64,000 nt of DNA from the NCBI RefSeq assembly GCF_025566965.1, contig NZ_JAOQJL010000018.1, positions 1-64,000 on the forward strand. Reading direction: 5' to 3'. Shown here one piece after another: positions 32,285 through 41,551 of this stretch; the first letter of the stretch is position 1, and each line of letters opens with the position of its first letter. Position numbers and translations under genes: made by a program. Origin of the DNA: Blautia_A ammoniilytica. GTDB taxonomy: Bacteria > Bacillota > Clostridia > Lachnospirales > Lachnospiraceae. The notes beneath the pieces were generated by a model. That model saw only the letters and a list, made by a program, of their open reading frames with translations, was not told where the DNA came from and ran no database searches.

Positions 32285-32758
32285 ATGACACCATGGGACC
32301 TTCAGAAATCGCTAATCGCTGAAATCGAGGAACTCCTGGCGCAGATGCAGCTGAAAAATGCTGCAGGAGAGGACGTGTTCGGAGTAAAAGGCTACGAACA
32401 GAGGCTGCCGGAGACCACAGACGATGAGGAAGACCAGTCGCAGTTCTTCCCTTACTTCATCGTGAGAATCGAAGAAGGCAACACACCGACGGACGATGAG
32501 CCATGGCTCGTCGGAACCACGGTATTATTCGGAATTTGTGACTACGACAAAGAAACGAACGGACACAGAACCATCCTGGAGATGATCACAAAGATTACAA
32601 ACCGGTTCCTGGAAAGACCGCTCCTGGATAGCAAATTCAGAGCAAACCAGAACGTGAGCTTTGCACTTCAGGATGAGGACACGTATCCGTTTTACTTCGG
32701 AGCCATAGATATCAAATTCTACGTACCAAAAATAGGAAGGAGCGATGACTGGTCATGA
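32285..32758 (+). CDS. Putative tail terminator protein
   Basis: 157 residues after AGGAGGAAGACA. Alpha/beta pattern with PYFIVRIEEGNTP and VLFGICDYDKETNG, as in tail terminators that cap the tube end. The assignment rests on position between completion protein and sheath, and on size. Confidence 0.55.
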   Translation: MTPWDLQKSLIAEIEELLAQMQLKNAAGEDVFGVKGYEQRLPETTDDEEDQSQFFPYFIVRIEEGNTPTDDEPWLVGTTVLFGICDYDKETNGHRTILEMITKITNRFLERPLLDSKFRANQNVSFALQDEDTYPFYFGAIDIKFYVPKIGRSDDWS

Positions 32759-33069
32759 GCGAATCAGTAAAGGCGCCGGAGACAAAAGCACCGGCAAAAA
32801 AGACACAGGCAGTGACGGAGGCAAAGACTGAAGCAGTCCTCTACGTAGGACCAACAATCAGTGGAATCGCCATCACCGGCACAGTCTACACGACAATCCC
32901 GGAGGCAGCGAAAGCAGCCAAAGCGGATGCACCAATGATCCTGAACCTTTTCATTCCGATCAGAGAATACGGCGAGGCCGAGAGAATGATCAGAGAAAAG
33001 AGAGGATACGTATACAGCGCTTACGCAGAAGCGCAGAAATTCAAACTTGAAAGAGGAGGTAAGAACTAA
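32755..33069 (+). CDS. Hypothetical protein before the tail sheath
   Basis: 104 residues. Ala/Lys/Thr-rich N-terminus, then a compact part (VLYVGPTISGIAITGTVYTTIPEAAK..). Proteins like this precede the sheath gene in several Firmicutes myophages; role unknown. Confidence 0.6.
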   Translation: MSESVKAPETKAPAKKTQAVTEAKTEAVLYVGPTISGIAITGTVYTTIPEAAKAAKADAPMILNLFIPIREYGEAERMIREKRGYVYSAYAEAQKFKLERGGKN

Positions 33070-34523
33070 TGAGCATCAGACATGGAGTTTATATCCAGGA
33101 AGAAGCTACAGCCGTTCAGGTACCGAAGACCGGCAACAGCTCCGTCCAGGTAGTCGTCGGAACAGCTCCGGTCAATATGGCCGAGAATCCAAGCGAAGCC
33201 GTGAACGTTCCAATTCTTGCGAATTCAGGAACTGAAGCCATGGCAGCACTCGGATATTCCGTAGACTTTAAGAATTTCACACTTTGCCAGACGATGTTCG
33301 CAACATCAAACCTGTTCCAGGTTAGTCCGGTCGTTTACATCAACGTCCTGGATCCGGCAAAGCACAACAAGGAACTCGCAGAGGCAGAGTACCAGGTAAA
33401 CCAGAAGCAGGCAGTGATCGAGAAAGAAGGCATCATCCTCGAAGGGCTCACCGTCAAGAATTCAACCGGCGATACAGAGCTCAAGGCTGGCGAGGATTAC
33501 AGTGCTGCATTTGACAGTACAACTGGATTCCTCACAATCACAATGCTCGCAGGCGGAAAAGGCGCAGCAGCAACAGCCATCAAGGTAAGCGGAAAAGTCA
33601 TCGATCCGTCCAAGGTTACGAAAGAGGACGTCATCGGAGCCGTGGATCCATCCACAGGGGCTGAGACAGGAGCGCAGGTCATTAGACAGGTATACCCAAG
33701 ACTCGGCATCGTTCCGGGACTCATTCTCGCACCAGGCTGGTCACAGATCCCGGAGGTCGGTCTTGCACTTGCAGCCAAGGCAGCCAAGATCAATGGCGTA
33801 TACAGCGCAATGGCACTTCTTGACCTTGATACAGCCAAGGCAAAGAAATACACAGACACCAAGAGCGTGAAAGAGGAATCCGGATACACAAGCCCATTCT
33901 GCTATCCGCTCTGGCCATGCGACAGAGTCGGCGAGTACATTCTCGCAAAATCTGCAGTGGCAGGAGCCATGATCCAGTACATGGCATCAGATAACGAGGA
34001 CGTACCAAACCAGTCACCGTCCAACCATTTACTCGGAGTCGGAGGCCAGTGCCTCGAAGATGGAACGGAAGTATATCTCGACCAGGACCAGGCAAACACG
34101 GTCAACGGCTACGGCGTAACCACAGCGATCAACCAGAACGGCTATCGCTTATGGGGTAACTACACCGGAGCGTATCCAGCGAGCTCAGACGCGAAAGATA
34201 TCTGGTTCGCAGTTCGCCGCATGTTCAGCTGGCAGGGAAATAACTTCATTCAGACATACTTCGATGAAGTCGACGATCCGATGAATAACGTCCTGGTTCA
34301 GAGCGTAGTGGACAGCGAGAACATCCGCTGCAGCGCATACGCACCTAAATACTGGGCCGGAGCTTCCATCGAATACAAGTCAGATGACAATCCAAAGACT
34401 GCCATCCTGGCCGGAACGATGAAGTTCAGACAGCACATTGCACCGTACACACCAGCGCAGGAAATCGTGGACATCATCGACTACGATACAGACACGCTGG
34501 CAGCAGCAGTAGGAGGTAACTAA
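33069..34523 (+). CDS. Tail sheath protein
   Basis: 484 residues. Blocks HGVYIQEEATAVQVP at the start, GIVPGLILAPGWSQIPEVG in the middle and KDIWFAVRRMFSWQGNNFIQTYFDEVDDPMN near the end are typical of contractile sheath proteins (gpFI family). It identifies the phage as a contractile-tailed one. Confidence 0.93.
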   Translation: MSIRHGVYIQEEATAVQVPKTGNSSVQVVVGTAPVNMAENPSEAVNVPILANSGTEAMAALGYSVDFKNFTLCQTMFATSNLFQVSPVVYINVLDPAKHNKELAEAEYQVNQKQAVIEKEGIILEGLTVKNSTGDTELKAGEDYSAAFDSTTGFLTITMLAGGKGAAATAIKVSGKVIDPSKVTKEDVIGAVDPSTGAETGAQVIRQVYPRLGIVPGLILAPGWSQIPEVGLALAAKAAKINGVYSAMALLDLDTAKAKKYTDTKSVKEESGYTSPFCYPLWPCDRVGEYILAKSAVAGAMIQYMASDNEDVPNQSPSNHLLGVGGQCLEDGTEVYLDQDQANTVNGYGVTTAINQNGYRLWGNYTGAYPASSDAKDIWFAVRRMFSWQGNNFIQTYFDEVDDPMNNVLVQSVVDSENIRCSAYAPKYWAGASIEYKSDDNPKTAILAGTMKFRQHIAPYTPAQEIVDIIDYDTDTLAAAVGGN

Positions 34524-34525
34524 TT

Positions 34526-35047
34526 ATGGCAAGCATTATTCCTGAAGTATTAAACCACTTCAACATTTATAACGGCGCCAATGCCCTCGTCGGAGTATCC
34601 GGCGAGGTGGAGCTTCCGGAGCTTGAAGCCATCACGGATACCGTGGAAGGCACCGGAGTGCTCGGCGAGATCGAGGATCCGGTAACTGGACAGTTCTCCA
34701 GCGCCACAATCAAGATCCCATTCGCAGTTTTATACAGCGATATGTTCTCCATCGTAAACACTACAGAACCGCCGCTCCTGACACTCAGAGGATCTATGCA
34801 GTGCACGGATCCAAAGACCGGAGCAACCGGATACTACCCGATCAGAGTCGTGGTACGAGGCAAAGCCAAGACAACCACACTCGGCAAGGTAGCCAAAGGA
34901 AAGAAGATGGAATCAGAGGTCGAGCTTGAGATTTTATACATCAAAGTAGAGATCAACAACGCCGTCGTTTTGGAGCTCGACAAACTGAACTTCGTATTTG
35001 TATTAAACGGAAAAGACATGCTGGCGCAGATCAGAAGCCAGTGCTAG
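34526..35047 (+). CDS. Tail tube protein (gpFII family)
   Basis: 173 residues. Starts IIPEVLNHFNIYNGANALVGVSGEVELPELEAITDTVEGTG, the usual opening of P2-type tube proteins, and ends in the strand NAVVLELDKLNFVFVLNGKDMLAQIRS. Directly follows the sheath, as usual. Confidence 0.92.
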   Translation: MASIIPEVLNHFNIYNGANALVGVSGEVELPELEAITDTVEGTGVLGEIEDPVTGQFSSATIKIPFAVLYSDMFSIVNTTEPPLLTLRGSMQCTDPKTGATGYYPIRVVVRGKAKTTTLGKVAKGKKMESEVELEILYIKVEINNAVVLELDKLNFVFVLNGKDMLAQIRSQC

Positions 35048-35066
35048 ATAACAGGAGGAACGCAAA

Positions 35067-35542
35067 ATGAGTGAAAAAGTCACAGAAATCAACAAGCCAG
35101 AAGATAACGAGATGAAGCTCAAGCTCAGTAAAGAGTATGACTTCGAAGGACAGAAGATCGGCGAGATCGACCTCAGTGGGCTCGACAATTTGACTGCTGC
35201 AGATATGATCCAGGCCAACAAGGTCCTCACAAACAACGGAACCGTGTCGGTTCTTCCAGAGACAACTCTGGAATACGACCTCATCATCGCAGCCGGAGCT
35301 TTGAAGATGCCGATCGAGTTCTTTAAGCAGCTGAAGCCAAAGGACGCCCTGGCGCTCAAGAACAGAGTGACATCTTTTTTATTCGGCGAGGAATAAATCC
35401 TGCGGACTTCTCAGAGTTGCGGAAATGCTGTCTAACCCTGTCGCTGAACCTCAGCACAGGGTTAGATTATTTTTTGCAAATGAACATCTTTGACCTTATT
35501 GATTTATGCGCCGATTTGAAGGAGGTGACACCTAAGAAATGA
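35067..35542 (+). CDS. Tail assembly chaperone, short form and -1 frameshift fusion
   Basis: The normal frame 35067-35396 gives a 109-residue chaperone (YDFEGQKIGEIDLSGLDNLTAADMIQANKVL..). At 35375-35381 lies the perfect slippery heptamer T-TTT-TTA in the right phase. Slipping back one base opens a second frame to the stop at 35540-35542, giving a 158-residue fusion whose extension includes LRKCCLTLSLNLSTG and FDLIDLCADLKEV. This fills an otherwise empty 142-base gap. Paired forms made in this way are standard for lambda gpG/GT and P2 gpE/E'. The chaperones hold the tape measure protein during tail assembly. Confidence 0.85.
35375..35381 (+). promoter_or_regulatory. Slippery heptamer TTTTTTA
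   Basis: In phase as T_TTT_TTA after codon 102 of the chaperone. It fits the X_XXY_YYZ rule for -1 frameshifting, and the -1 frame is open for 53 codons. Confidence 0.8.
35433..35464 (+). promoter_or_regulatory. Strong hairpin with T-rich tail inside the frameshift extension
   Basis: TAACCCTGT (35433-35441) pairs with ACAGGGTTA (35456-35464), and inside it GCTGA (35443-35447) with TCAGC (35451-35455): 14 bp with a single bulge and a 3-nt loop. It is followed by GATTATTTTTTG. It resembles an intrinsic terminator, but lies within the tail operon 52 bases after the slip site, farther than usual frameshift stimulators. Confidence 0.6.
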
Positions 35543-38500
35543 GCGAATTCGAAGTAGCGATTAAGATCGCCGGAAAATTAGATAAATCGCTGCAGACGTC
35601 AGTCAGCAGCGCACAGAAGATGCTCGGCAGCCTTGGAAAAGGCGGTCTGTCTTCCGCATTAACCGGTATCGGAAATGTAATGGAAAGTACCGGAAAAGCG
35701 CTCACCACAGGAGTCACGATGCCGGTAATCGCGCTCGGTGCCACATCCGTGAAGGAGTTCGGATCCGTAGATAAGTCCATGAAGCTCGTCCAGGCAACCA
35801 TGGGATCAACAGATGCCCAGGCCAAACAGCTCGAATCAACAATGAAAAAAGCAGCGGCAAATTCCGTATTCGGAATGCAGGACGCAGCAGACGCAACGCT
35901 GAACTTCGCACGCCAGGGTTTCAATGCAAAGCAGGCAGGAGACATGCTGACGCCCGCGCTGAACCTGGCAGCAGGAACGGCGACGGATTTATCAGTCGTA
36001 ACCGGCGGCCTCGGAAACGCCCTGAAGATGTTCGGCAAGGACTCAAACTACGCAGCGACAGCAGCAGATATCCTATCGACAGCCCAGGCGCAGGCCAACA
36101 CGACTGTCACGGATTTATTCGACGCCATGGCAACAGCAGGACCGATCTGCAGCTCAGTCGGATGGTCAATGTCCGATCTGGCCGCAATTACTGATATCTT
36201 CGGCGATGCCGGAATCAGTGGTGCTGAAGGAGCCACGGCACTGAAAACAGGTCTGGCCAGATTAGCAAGTCCGGCCAAAGACGGAGCTACCTGGATTAAA
36301 AAACTAGGCCTGGAGATATTCAATTCAGATGGATCCATGAAAAGCATGGTCGACGTGCAGAAGCAGCTGCATGATAGCTTTCAGGGCTTAACCAGCCAGG
36401 AACAGATGAGTGCGGCGGCCGCAATCTTCGGAAAGAACCAGATGGCCAAGTGGATGACGCTGATCAATGCATCACCGGATCAGGTACAGAAATACGCAAG
36501 CTCGCTGGAAGGAGCGGCCGGAAGCTCGCAGAAGATGGCAGACGCACTCCTATCCGGAATGGGTGGATCCCTGGAAAAACTGAATTCATCCTTTGACGTT
36601 ATGAAATATACGGTCGGAGGAATCGCCAGCGAAGTCCTGAAGCCTTTCGTGGACAATTTGACCGGGCTAATTGACAAGTTCAACAACCTAGATCCGTCGA
36701 TGCAGAAGAACATCGTGAAATGGGTAGGCATTGCAGCCACAGCGGGACCAGTTCTGCTGATCGGCGGTCGACTGTTCAAAATGGCCGGATCCCTGGTGGG
36801 AACATTCGGCAAGGTTGGAAAAGCGATCGGAAGCATCGGAAAGAAAACTAAAGGCATGAGCGCACCGCTCAAAGAAGGAAGCAGCGTAATGTCCGCAGCA
36901 GCCAAGAATGCGCTCGGATTCGGAATCGGATTCGCGGCCGCAGCCGCAGGCGTGTGGATATTAGTAAAAGCAGCCAAGGAACTCGCTGCAGCGGGACCAG
37001 GAGCGCAGATAGCAACCGTCCTGATGGCCGGAGGCATTATCGCATTGATGGCAGTAGCAGCACAGCTCGCACCGAAGCTGCAGGCAGGCACGCAAGGTCT
37101 CCTGGCATTCGGAGGTGCAATCTTAATGGCCGGAGCCGGTATGAGTTTGATGGCAATGGCAGCAACACAGGTGGCAGCCGCAGGACCTATGGCATTCGCA
37201 AGCCTGGCACTCATGGAAGGCGGCATCATTGCACTATTGGCAGTAGCCGGAGCAATGGGACCACAGCTCGCCGGAGCATCTGCGGGACTTCTTGCATTCG
37301 GCGGAGCAGTTCTGATGGCAGCGGCCGGAATGAGCCTCATGGCGATGGCAGCAACACAGGTAGCGGCAGCCGGACCGATGGCAATCGCAGCACTCACAAT
37401 CATGGAAGTAGGAATGATCGCAATGATGGCAGTAGCCGGAGCGCTCGGACCTGCACTCACAGCAGCATCAGTCGGACTGATTGCATTCGGAGCTTCTATC
37501 GTTCTGGCGGCAACAGGATGCCTGATCATGGTCCAGGCGGCGACGCAGATCGCAAGCGCAGGACCGGCAGCGCAGATCGCTCTCGCACTCTTAGCGGCGG
37601 GACTGATCGCATTCGGAGCAATAGCCGGAGCCTTGGCGCCAATACTCCTGGCAGGAGCTGCAGCGATCGCAGCACTGGGAGCAGCGCTCACATTAGTAGC
37701 AACAGCGGCCATGTTAGGAGCAGCAGCGCTGGCCATTATATCGGTATCGCTTCCGCTTTTATCGACATACGGAGCGACCGGAGCATCGGCAATCCTGACA
37801 CTTAGCGGAGCACTAACAGCATTCGCAGCATCTGCAGCAGTATGTGGAGCCGGAGCATTAGTGGCAGCCGCAGGACTTCTCGCAATGGCAGCCGGAGCCT
37901 TGGCGGCCGGAGCGGGCGTTTTAATGGTTGGAGCTGGAGCCGTGGTACTCGCTGCAGCAATCGCAATGATCGCAGCCGGAGCAACAGCCAGCATGGCTTC
38001 ATTTATGCTTTTAGCAACAATGGTCCGTTTATTCGGAACCGCAGCACTATCAGCAACAGCACCAATCCTGGCACTCACAGCGGCAATGCTGCCATTCGCG
38101 GCGGCCGCACTTGCAATGGCAGCCGGAGCAACGGCAGGAGGCGCAGCCCTTCTGATACTGGCAGCCGGAGCACTAGCCGCATCAGTCGGCATGGTACCAC
38201 TTGCAGCAGCCCTGGCACTTGCAGCAGCATCGGTGAAAATCATCGGAGCCAGTGCAAAGGCAGCTGGATCGGCGCTTAAATCAATGGCCAAAGGTGCAAC
38301 AGGAACCGCGGCCAAGATGGCAATCATAGCTGCAGGAGCCGCACCACTTGCAGCAGCCCTGGCACCACTCGCGGTCGCAGCGGCAGCAGCGGCAGCGGCA
38401 GTCCTGGCCTTAGCGGCAGGCAGTACAGCGGCGGCAGCAGCAATCATGCTCCTGGCAGCAGGAATCACAATGACAGCCGGAGCGCTGACACTTTGCAGCG

Positions 38501-39543
38501 CATCAATAACAGCATTCAAAGCAAGCGCGGCAGGAATCAACGCAGTGGCGACACCAACAGCTGCAGCATTCACAAGGATGGCAGTGGCAGTGGCACCGTT
38601 CACCGCAGCGATCATAGCGCTGGCCGGACCGATGATGGCAACATCAGCATCCATGGTCGTATTTGCAGGAGGCATCACAGTAGCGGCAGCTTCAGCAACC
38701 GCGCTGGCCGTATCCCTGCGGTCGACAATGGCAACACTTGGAACGCTCGGAGCTTTAACCACAGTAGCCATGAATATGGTCACAGTGGCCATCAGAAGCT
38801 CCATGACACAGTCGAACCAGGCCGTGGTAACCGGAATCACCGTGATGCGGACAACAACGCAGACCGGAATGACAACCATCGTGGCCGTGACCAGAAACGG
38901 CATGACCATGTTCGTGGTGGCGGTCAGAACAGGCGGAAGCCAGGCAGTGGCAGCATGCAGAAGCACAAGCAGCCAGATGGTCGGAGCTTTCTCCGGACTT
39001 TCAGGAAGCATGTACAGCGCCGGATCATTCGCGATGGCCGGACTCAGGAACGGTATCGCAGCCGGTGGAGCTGCAGCGATCGCCCAGGCGAGAAGCATAG
39101 CCAACCAGGTAGCAGCAACCGTCAACAGCGCTCTGAAGATTCACTCTCCATCAAGAGTCCTGGATCAATCAGGACAGTACGCAGGCCAAGGTCTCGCAGG
39201 AGGTATCCAGAAGACCGGAGCACTCGTTCAGAAGGCAGCCAACGAATCACTCGCGCAGCCAGTAATGAACGCAGGATCCAAGACGCTAGAGGCTCCACAG
39301 TTTGAAAACCGGTCGAGCGTGATCGGAGACACCGTGAGCGCATTTACTGGACAGAAGCAGTCCGGGAATGGCAACAGCAATGAATCTGCAAGCCAGCAGT
39401 TCGTATTCAGTCCAACGTACCGATTCGAGGCGGGCACACCGTCCAAGGAGGACATGGTAGAGGCGAACAGAATGAGCCAGGCAGAATTTAAGAAAATGAT
39501 GAAAGAATACCTGCGGACGGAAGGCCGCCGGGCATTCGCATAG
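35539..39543 (+). CDS. Tape measure protein (TP901 family)
   Basis: 1334 residues. The N-terminal 330 residues carry the TP901-type core (MGSTDAQAKQLESTMKKAAANSVFGMQDAADATLNFARQGF). The middle, about residues 450-1130, is extremely rich in Ala, Gly, Leu and Met. It opens with four 63-residue repeats (nt 36991-37179, 37180-37368, 37369-37557, 37558-37746), each starting AGP and the first two ending in MAMAATQVAA. The C-terminal part has ALKIHSPSRVLDQSGQYAGQGLAGGI, common in these proteins. It sets tail length. Its start overlaps the end of the frameshifted chaperone by four bases. Confidence 0.92.
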   Translation: MSEFEVAIKIAGKLDKSLQTSVSSAQKMLGSLGKGGLSSALTGIGNVMESTGKALTTGVTMPVIALGATSVKEFGSVDKSMKLVQATMGSTDAQAKQLESTMKKAAANSVFGMQDAADATLNFARQGFNAKQAGDMLTPALNLAAGTATDLSVVTGGLGNALKMFGKDSNYAATAADILSTAQAQANTTVTDLFDAMATAGPICSSVGWSMSDLAAITDIFGDAGISGAEGATALKTGLARLASPAKDGATWIKKLGLEIFNSDGSMKSMVDVQKQLHDSFQGLTSQEQMSAAAAIFGKNQMAKWMTLINASPDQVQKYASSLEGAAGSSQKMADALLSGMGGSLEKLNSSFDVMKYTVGGIASEVLKPFVDNLTGLIDKFNNLDPSMQKNIVKWVGIAATAGPVLLIGGRLFKMAGSLVGTFGKVGKAIGSIGKKTKGMSAPLKEGSSVMSAAAKNALGFGIGFAAAAAGVWILVKAAKELAAAGPGAQIATVLMAGGIIALMAVAAQLAPKLQAGTQGLLAFGGAILMAGAGMSLMAMAATQVAAAGPMAFASLALMEGGIIALLAVAGAMGPQLAGASAGLLAFGGAVLMAAAGMSLMAMAATQVAAAGPMAIAALTIMEVGMIAMMAVAGALGPALTAASVGLIAFGASIVLAATGCLIMVQAATQIASAGPAAQIALALLAAGLIAFGAIAGALAPILLAGAAAIAALGAALTLVATAAMLGAAALAIISVSLPLLSTYGATGASAILTLSGALTAFAASAAVCGAGALVAAAGLLAMAAGALAAGAGVLMVGAGAVVLAAAIAMIAAGATASMASFMLLATMVRLFGTAALSATAPILALTAAMLPFAAAALAMAAGATAGGAALLILAAGALAASVGMVPLAAALALAAASVKIIGASAKAAGSALKSMAKGATGTAAKMAIIAAGAAPLAAALAPLAVAAAAAAAAVLALAAGSTAAAAAIMLLAAGITMTAGALTLCSASITAFKASAAGINAVATPTAAAFTRMAVAVAPFTAAIIALAGPMMATSASMVVFAGGITVAAASATALAVSLRSTMATLGTLGALTTVAMNMVTVAIRSSMTQSNQAVVTGITVMRTTTQTGMTTIVAVTRNGMTMFVVAVRTGGSQAVAACRSTSSQMVGAFSGLSGSMYSAGSFAMAGLRNGIAAGGAAAIAQARSIANQVAATVNSALKIHSPSRVLDQSGQYAGQGLAGGIQKTGALVQKAANESLAQPVMNAGSKTLEAPQFENRSSVIGDTVSAFTGQKQSGNGNSNESASQQFVFSPTYRFEAGTPSKEDMVEANRMSQAEFKKMMKEYLRTEGRRAFA

Positions 39544-39557
39544 AAAGGAGGATATAA

Positions 39558-39818
39558 GTGGCGAACGTTTACTACACAGAAGCAGGAGACACATGGGACA
39601 AGATCGCATACGACCAGTATGGATCCGAAAAATTCATGCAACAGCTAATCCTGGCAAACTGGGACAAACTGGACGTGCTTGTATTCTCCGACGGGGAGGA
39701 AATCATCCTCCCCGATATCCCCGAAGATGAACTCAACGACACACCGGTATGGAGATCTGATTCAGACAGAGACGATGGAATACCGGCGGCAGATGAAGAC
39801 GAATCGGAGGTGGAGTAA
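39558..39818 (+). CDS. LysM tail protein, gpX-like
   Basis: 86 residues, GTG start after AAAGGAGGATATAA. The N-terminal half is a LysM-like unit (YYTEAGDTWDKIAYDQYGSEKFMQQLILAN.. and IILPDIP), the rest an acidic tail. P2 gpX-type proteins sit between tape measure and hub genes. Confidence 0.82.
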   Translation: MANVYYTEAGDTWDKIAYDQYGSEKFMQQLILANWDKLDVLVFSDGEEIILPDIPEDELNDTPVWRSDSDRDDGIPAADEDESEVE

Positions 39819-41104
39819 TGGCAGAAGCAAGACGCGTGATCCCGGATATAGACTTCAATGGGAAAAGCGCAAAGAAGTCGCTGGACGGTCTCACGGAGCA
39901 GATCGAATACGACGACGTGGCATCCGGAGCCAGCGACACGCTCTCTATTCAGGTCTTCAACAAAGACATGAAATTCTTAAAAGGCTGGCTGCCGAAGAAG
40001 GGAGACCGAATCACGGCCAGCCTCACCTTTAAGAATTGGACCAAAGAGGGGGCAGACAAAAAGCTATCATGCGGAGACTTTCTCCTGGATGAGATGAAGA
40101 TGACCGGAGGTCCGCTCGTGGCCACGCTTGGAGGAATATCAATCCCGACAAACTCGGCCATCAAATCAACTAACAGGACAAAGACCTGGAAGAAAGTCAG
40201 CATTAAACAGATCGCCCAGGAGATCGCAAAGAGATACGGCCTGAAGCTCATCTTTGATGGACCGAACTACACCATCAAATCCATAGAGCAGACAGATAAA
40301 AGCGACAGCTCATTTTTATATGATTTGTGCAAGGATTACGGTCTCGGAATGAAAGTCTACAAGAGCAAAATCGTGATATGGGGGAAAAGCAAGTACGAAG
40401 GCAAAAAAGCCACGGCAACCATAAAGCGCGCAGACTTCATCGGGGATGATTGGGACTACACAGACACACTGGAAGGCACGTACACCGGAGCCCGGACGTC
40501 ATATAAAAAGGGCAATGACAGCAAGGAAATCAGCATCTATGTCGGACTGGTTGGAGAAAAAGCAAAAGGAGCCCGGACGCTGAAAATCAGCGAGCAGAGC
40601 GACAGCGAGAACGACGCCAGATACAAAGCTGCTGCCAAGGTCAACCTGGAGAACGAAAAAGCAACCGTACTCACAGGAACGATATTCGCAAGGCCAGAAA
40701 TCGTGGCCGGAATCTGCGTAACCGTGAAAGACCTCGGCAAAGCAGACGGAAAATACTTCGTGGACGAAGTGAAGACCAAAGTATCAGACAGCGGAACCAC
40801 ACAAGAGATTCAGCTGCATAAGTGTCAGAAGCAGCTCAAAGGAGATCCGCCACCAGCGCCACCGGCGCCACCAGCACCAGCAAAGAAGACATACAAGGTC
40901 GGCGACATTGTAAACTTCCATGGCGGAACACACTACTACAGTTCATATCCAGGAGCGAGAGGCTACAGAGCAAGAGCAGGCAGGGCAAAGATAACGCTCG
41001 GACCTAACTGCAGAGGAAACGGCCATGCGCATCCATGGCACCTGATACACGTAGACAGCTCGTCGAACGTTTACGGATGGGTAGACGAGGGAACATTTGA
41101 CTAG
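39818..41104 (+). CDS. Baseplate hub protein (gpD-like) with a C-terminal SH3-like domain
   Basis: 428 residues. Residues 1-345 follow the P2 gpD/late control D pattern (TEQIEYDDVASGASDTLSIQ.., SIKQIAQEIAKRYGLKL, SFLYDLCKDYGLGMKVY). A Pro/Ala linker (DPPPAPPAPPAPAKK) leads to an SH3-like domain of about 70 residues (YKVGDIVNFHGGTHYYSS..). That extra domain may bind cell wall. The hub holds the spike and opens at contraction. Confidence 0.85.
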   Translation: MAEARRVIPDIDFNGKSAKKSLDGLTEQIEYDDVASGASDTLSIQVFNKDMKFLKGWLPKKGDRITASLTFKNWTKEGADKKLSCGDFLLDEMKMTGGPLVATLGGISIPTNSAIKSTNRTKTWKKVSIKQIAQEIAKRYGLKLIFDGPNYTIKSIEQTDKSDSSFLYDLCKDYGLGMKVYKSKIVIWGKSKYEGKKATATIKRADFIGDDWDYTDTLEGTYTGARTSYKKGNDSKEISIYVGLVGEKAKGARTLKISEQSDSENDARYKAAAKVNLENEKATVLTGTIFARPEIVAGICVTVKDLGKADGKYFVDEVKTKVSDSGTTQEIQLHKCQKQLKGDPPPAPPAPPAPAKKTYKVGDIVNFHGGTHYYSSYPGARGYRARAGRAKITLGPNCRGNGHAHPWHLIHVDSSSNVYGWVDEGTFD

Positions 41105-41114
41105 GAGGTAAATC

Positions 41115-41540
41115 ATGGCAGACAGAACCATCAGAATCGGGAAGGTCTCGTCCGTTGATTACGGAAGCGGAATGATTAAGGTCACATATCCGGATCTCGA
41201 CAATTCCGTGACCGACGACCTCCCTTATTTAACATTCAACGATGAATACAAGATGCCGAAGGTCGGAGCCAGCGTGCTGGTCGTTCATCTTTCCAACGGA
41301 TCCGCGATGGGAATCGTGGCCGGAACGTACTGGAACAGCAGCCACAAACCACCGGTCAGCGGCAAAGGCGTATACAGAAAAGACCTAGCGCAGGCAATCG
41401 GTGAAGCCTTCCTGCAGTATTCAGGAGGCTCGCTGCAGATTCACGCGCCAGCAATCACGCTCGACGCTTCAAGGATCACACTGGCCACAAAGAGCGGAAG
41501 CATCACCGCGGCCGAAATCATCAATCACATCAAAGGATAG
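41115..41540 (+). CDS. Baseplate spike protein, gpV-like
   Basis: 141 residues. N-terminal OB-like fold (IRIGKVSSVDYGSGMIKVTYPDLDNSVTDDLPYL..PKVGASVLVVHLSNGSAMGIVAG) and a C-terminal beta-helical repeat part (LQIHAPAITLDASRITLATKSGSI). This is the membrane-piercing tip family. Confidence 0.85.
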   Translation: MADRTIRIGKVSSVDYGSGMIKVTYPDLDNSVTDDLPYLTFNDEYKMPKVGASVLVVHLSNGSAMGIVAGTYWNSSHKPPVSGKGVYRKDLAQAIGEAFLQYSGGSLQIHAPAITLDASRITLATKSGSITAAEIINHIKG

Positions 41541-41551
41541 GAGGTATTCAG

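Noticed and set aside
36480..39125. 881-codon open frame on the minus strand under the tape measure gene
   Set aside because: It mirrors the Ala-rich repeats (GCN codons read as Ser/Ala/Gly on the other strand), has no ribosome site, and lies inside a long well-supported gene.
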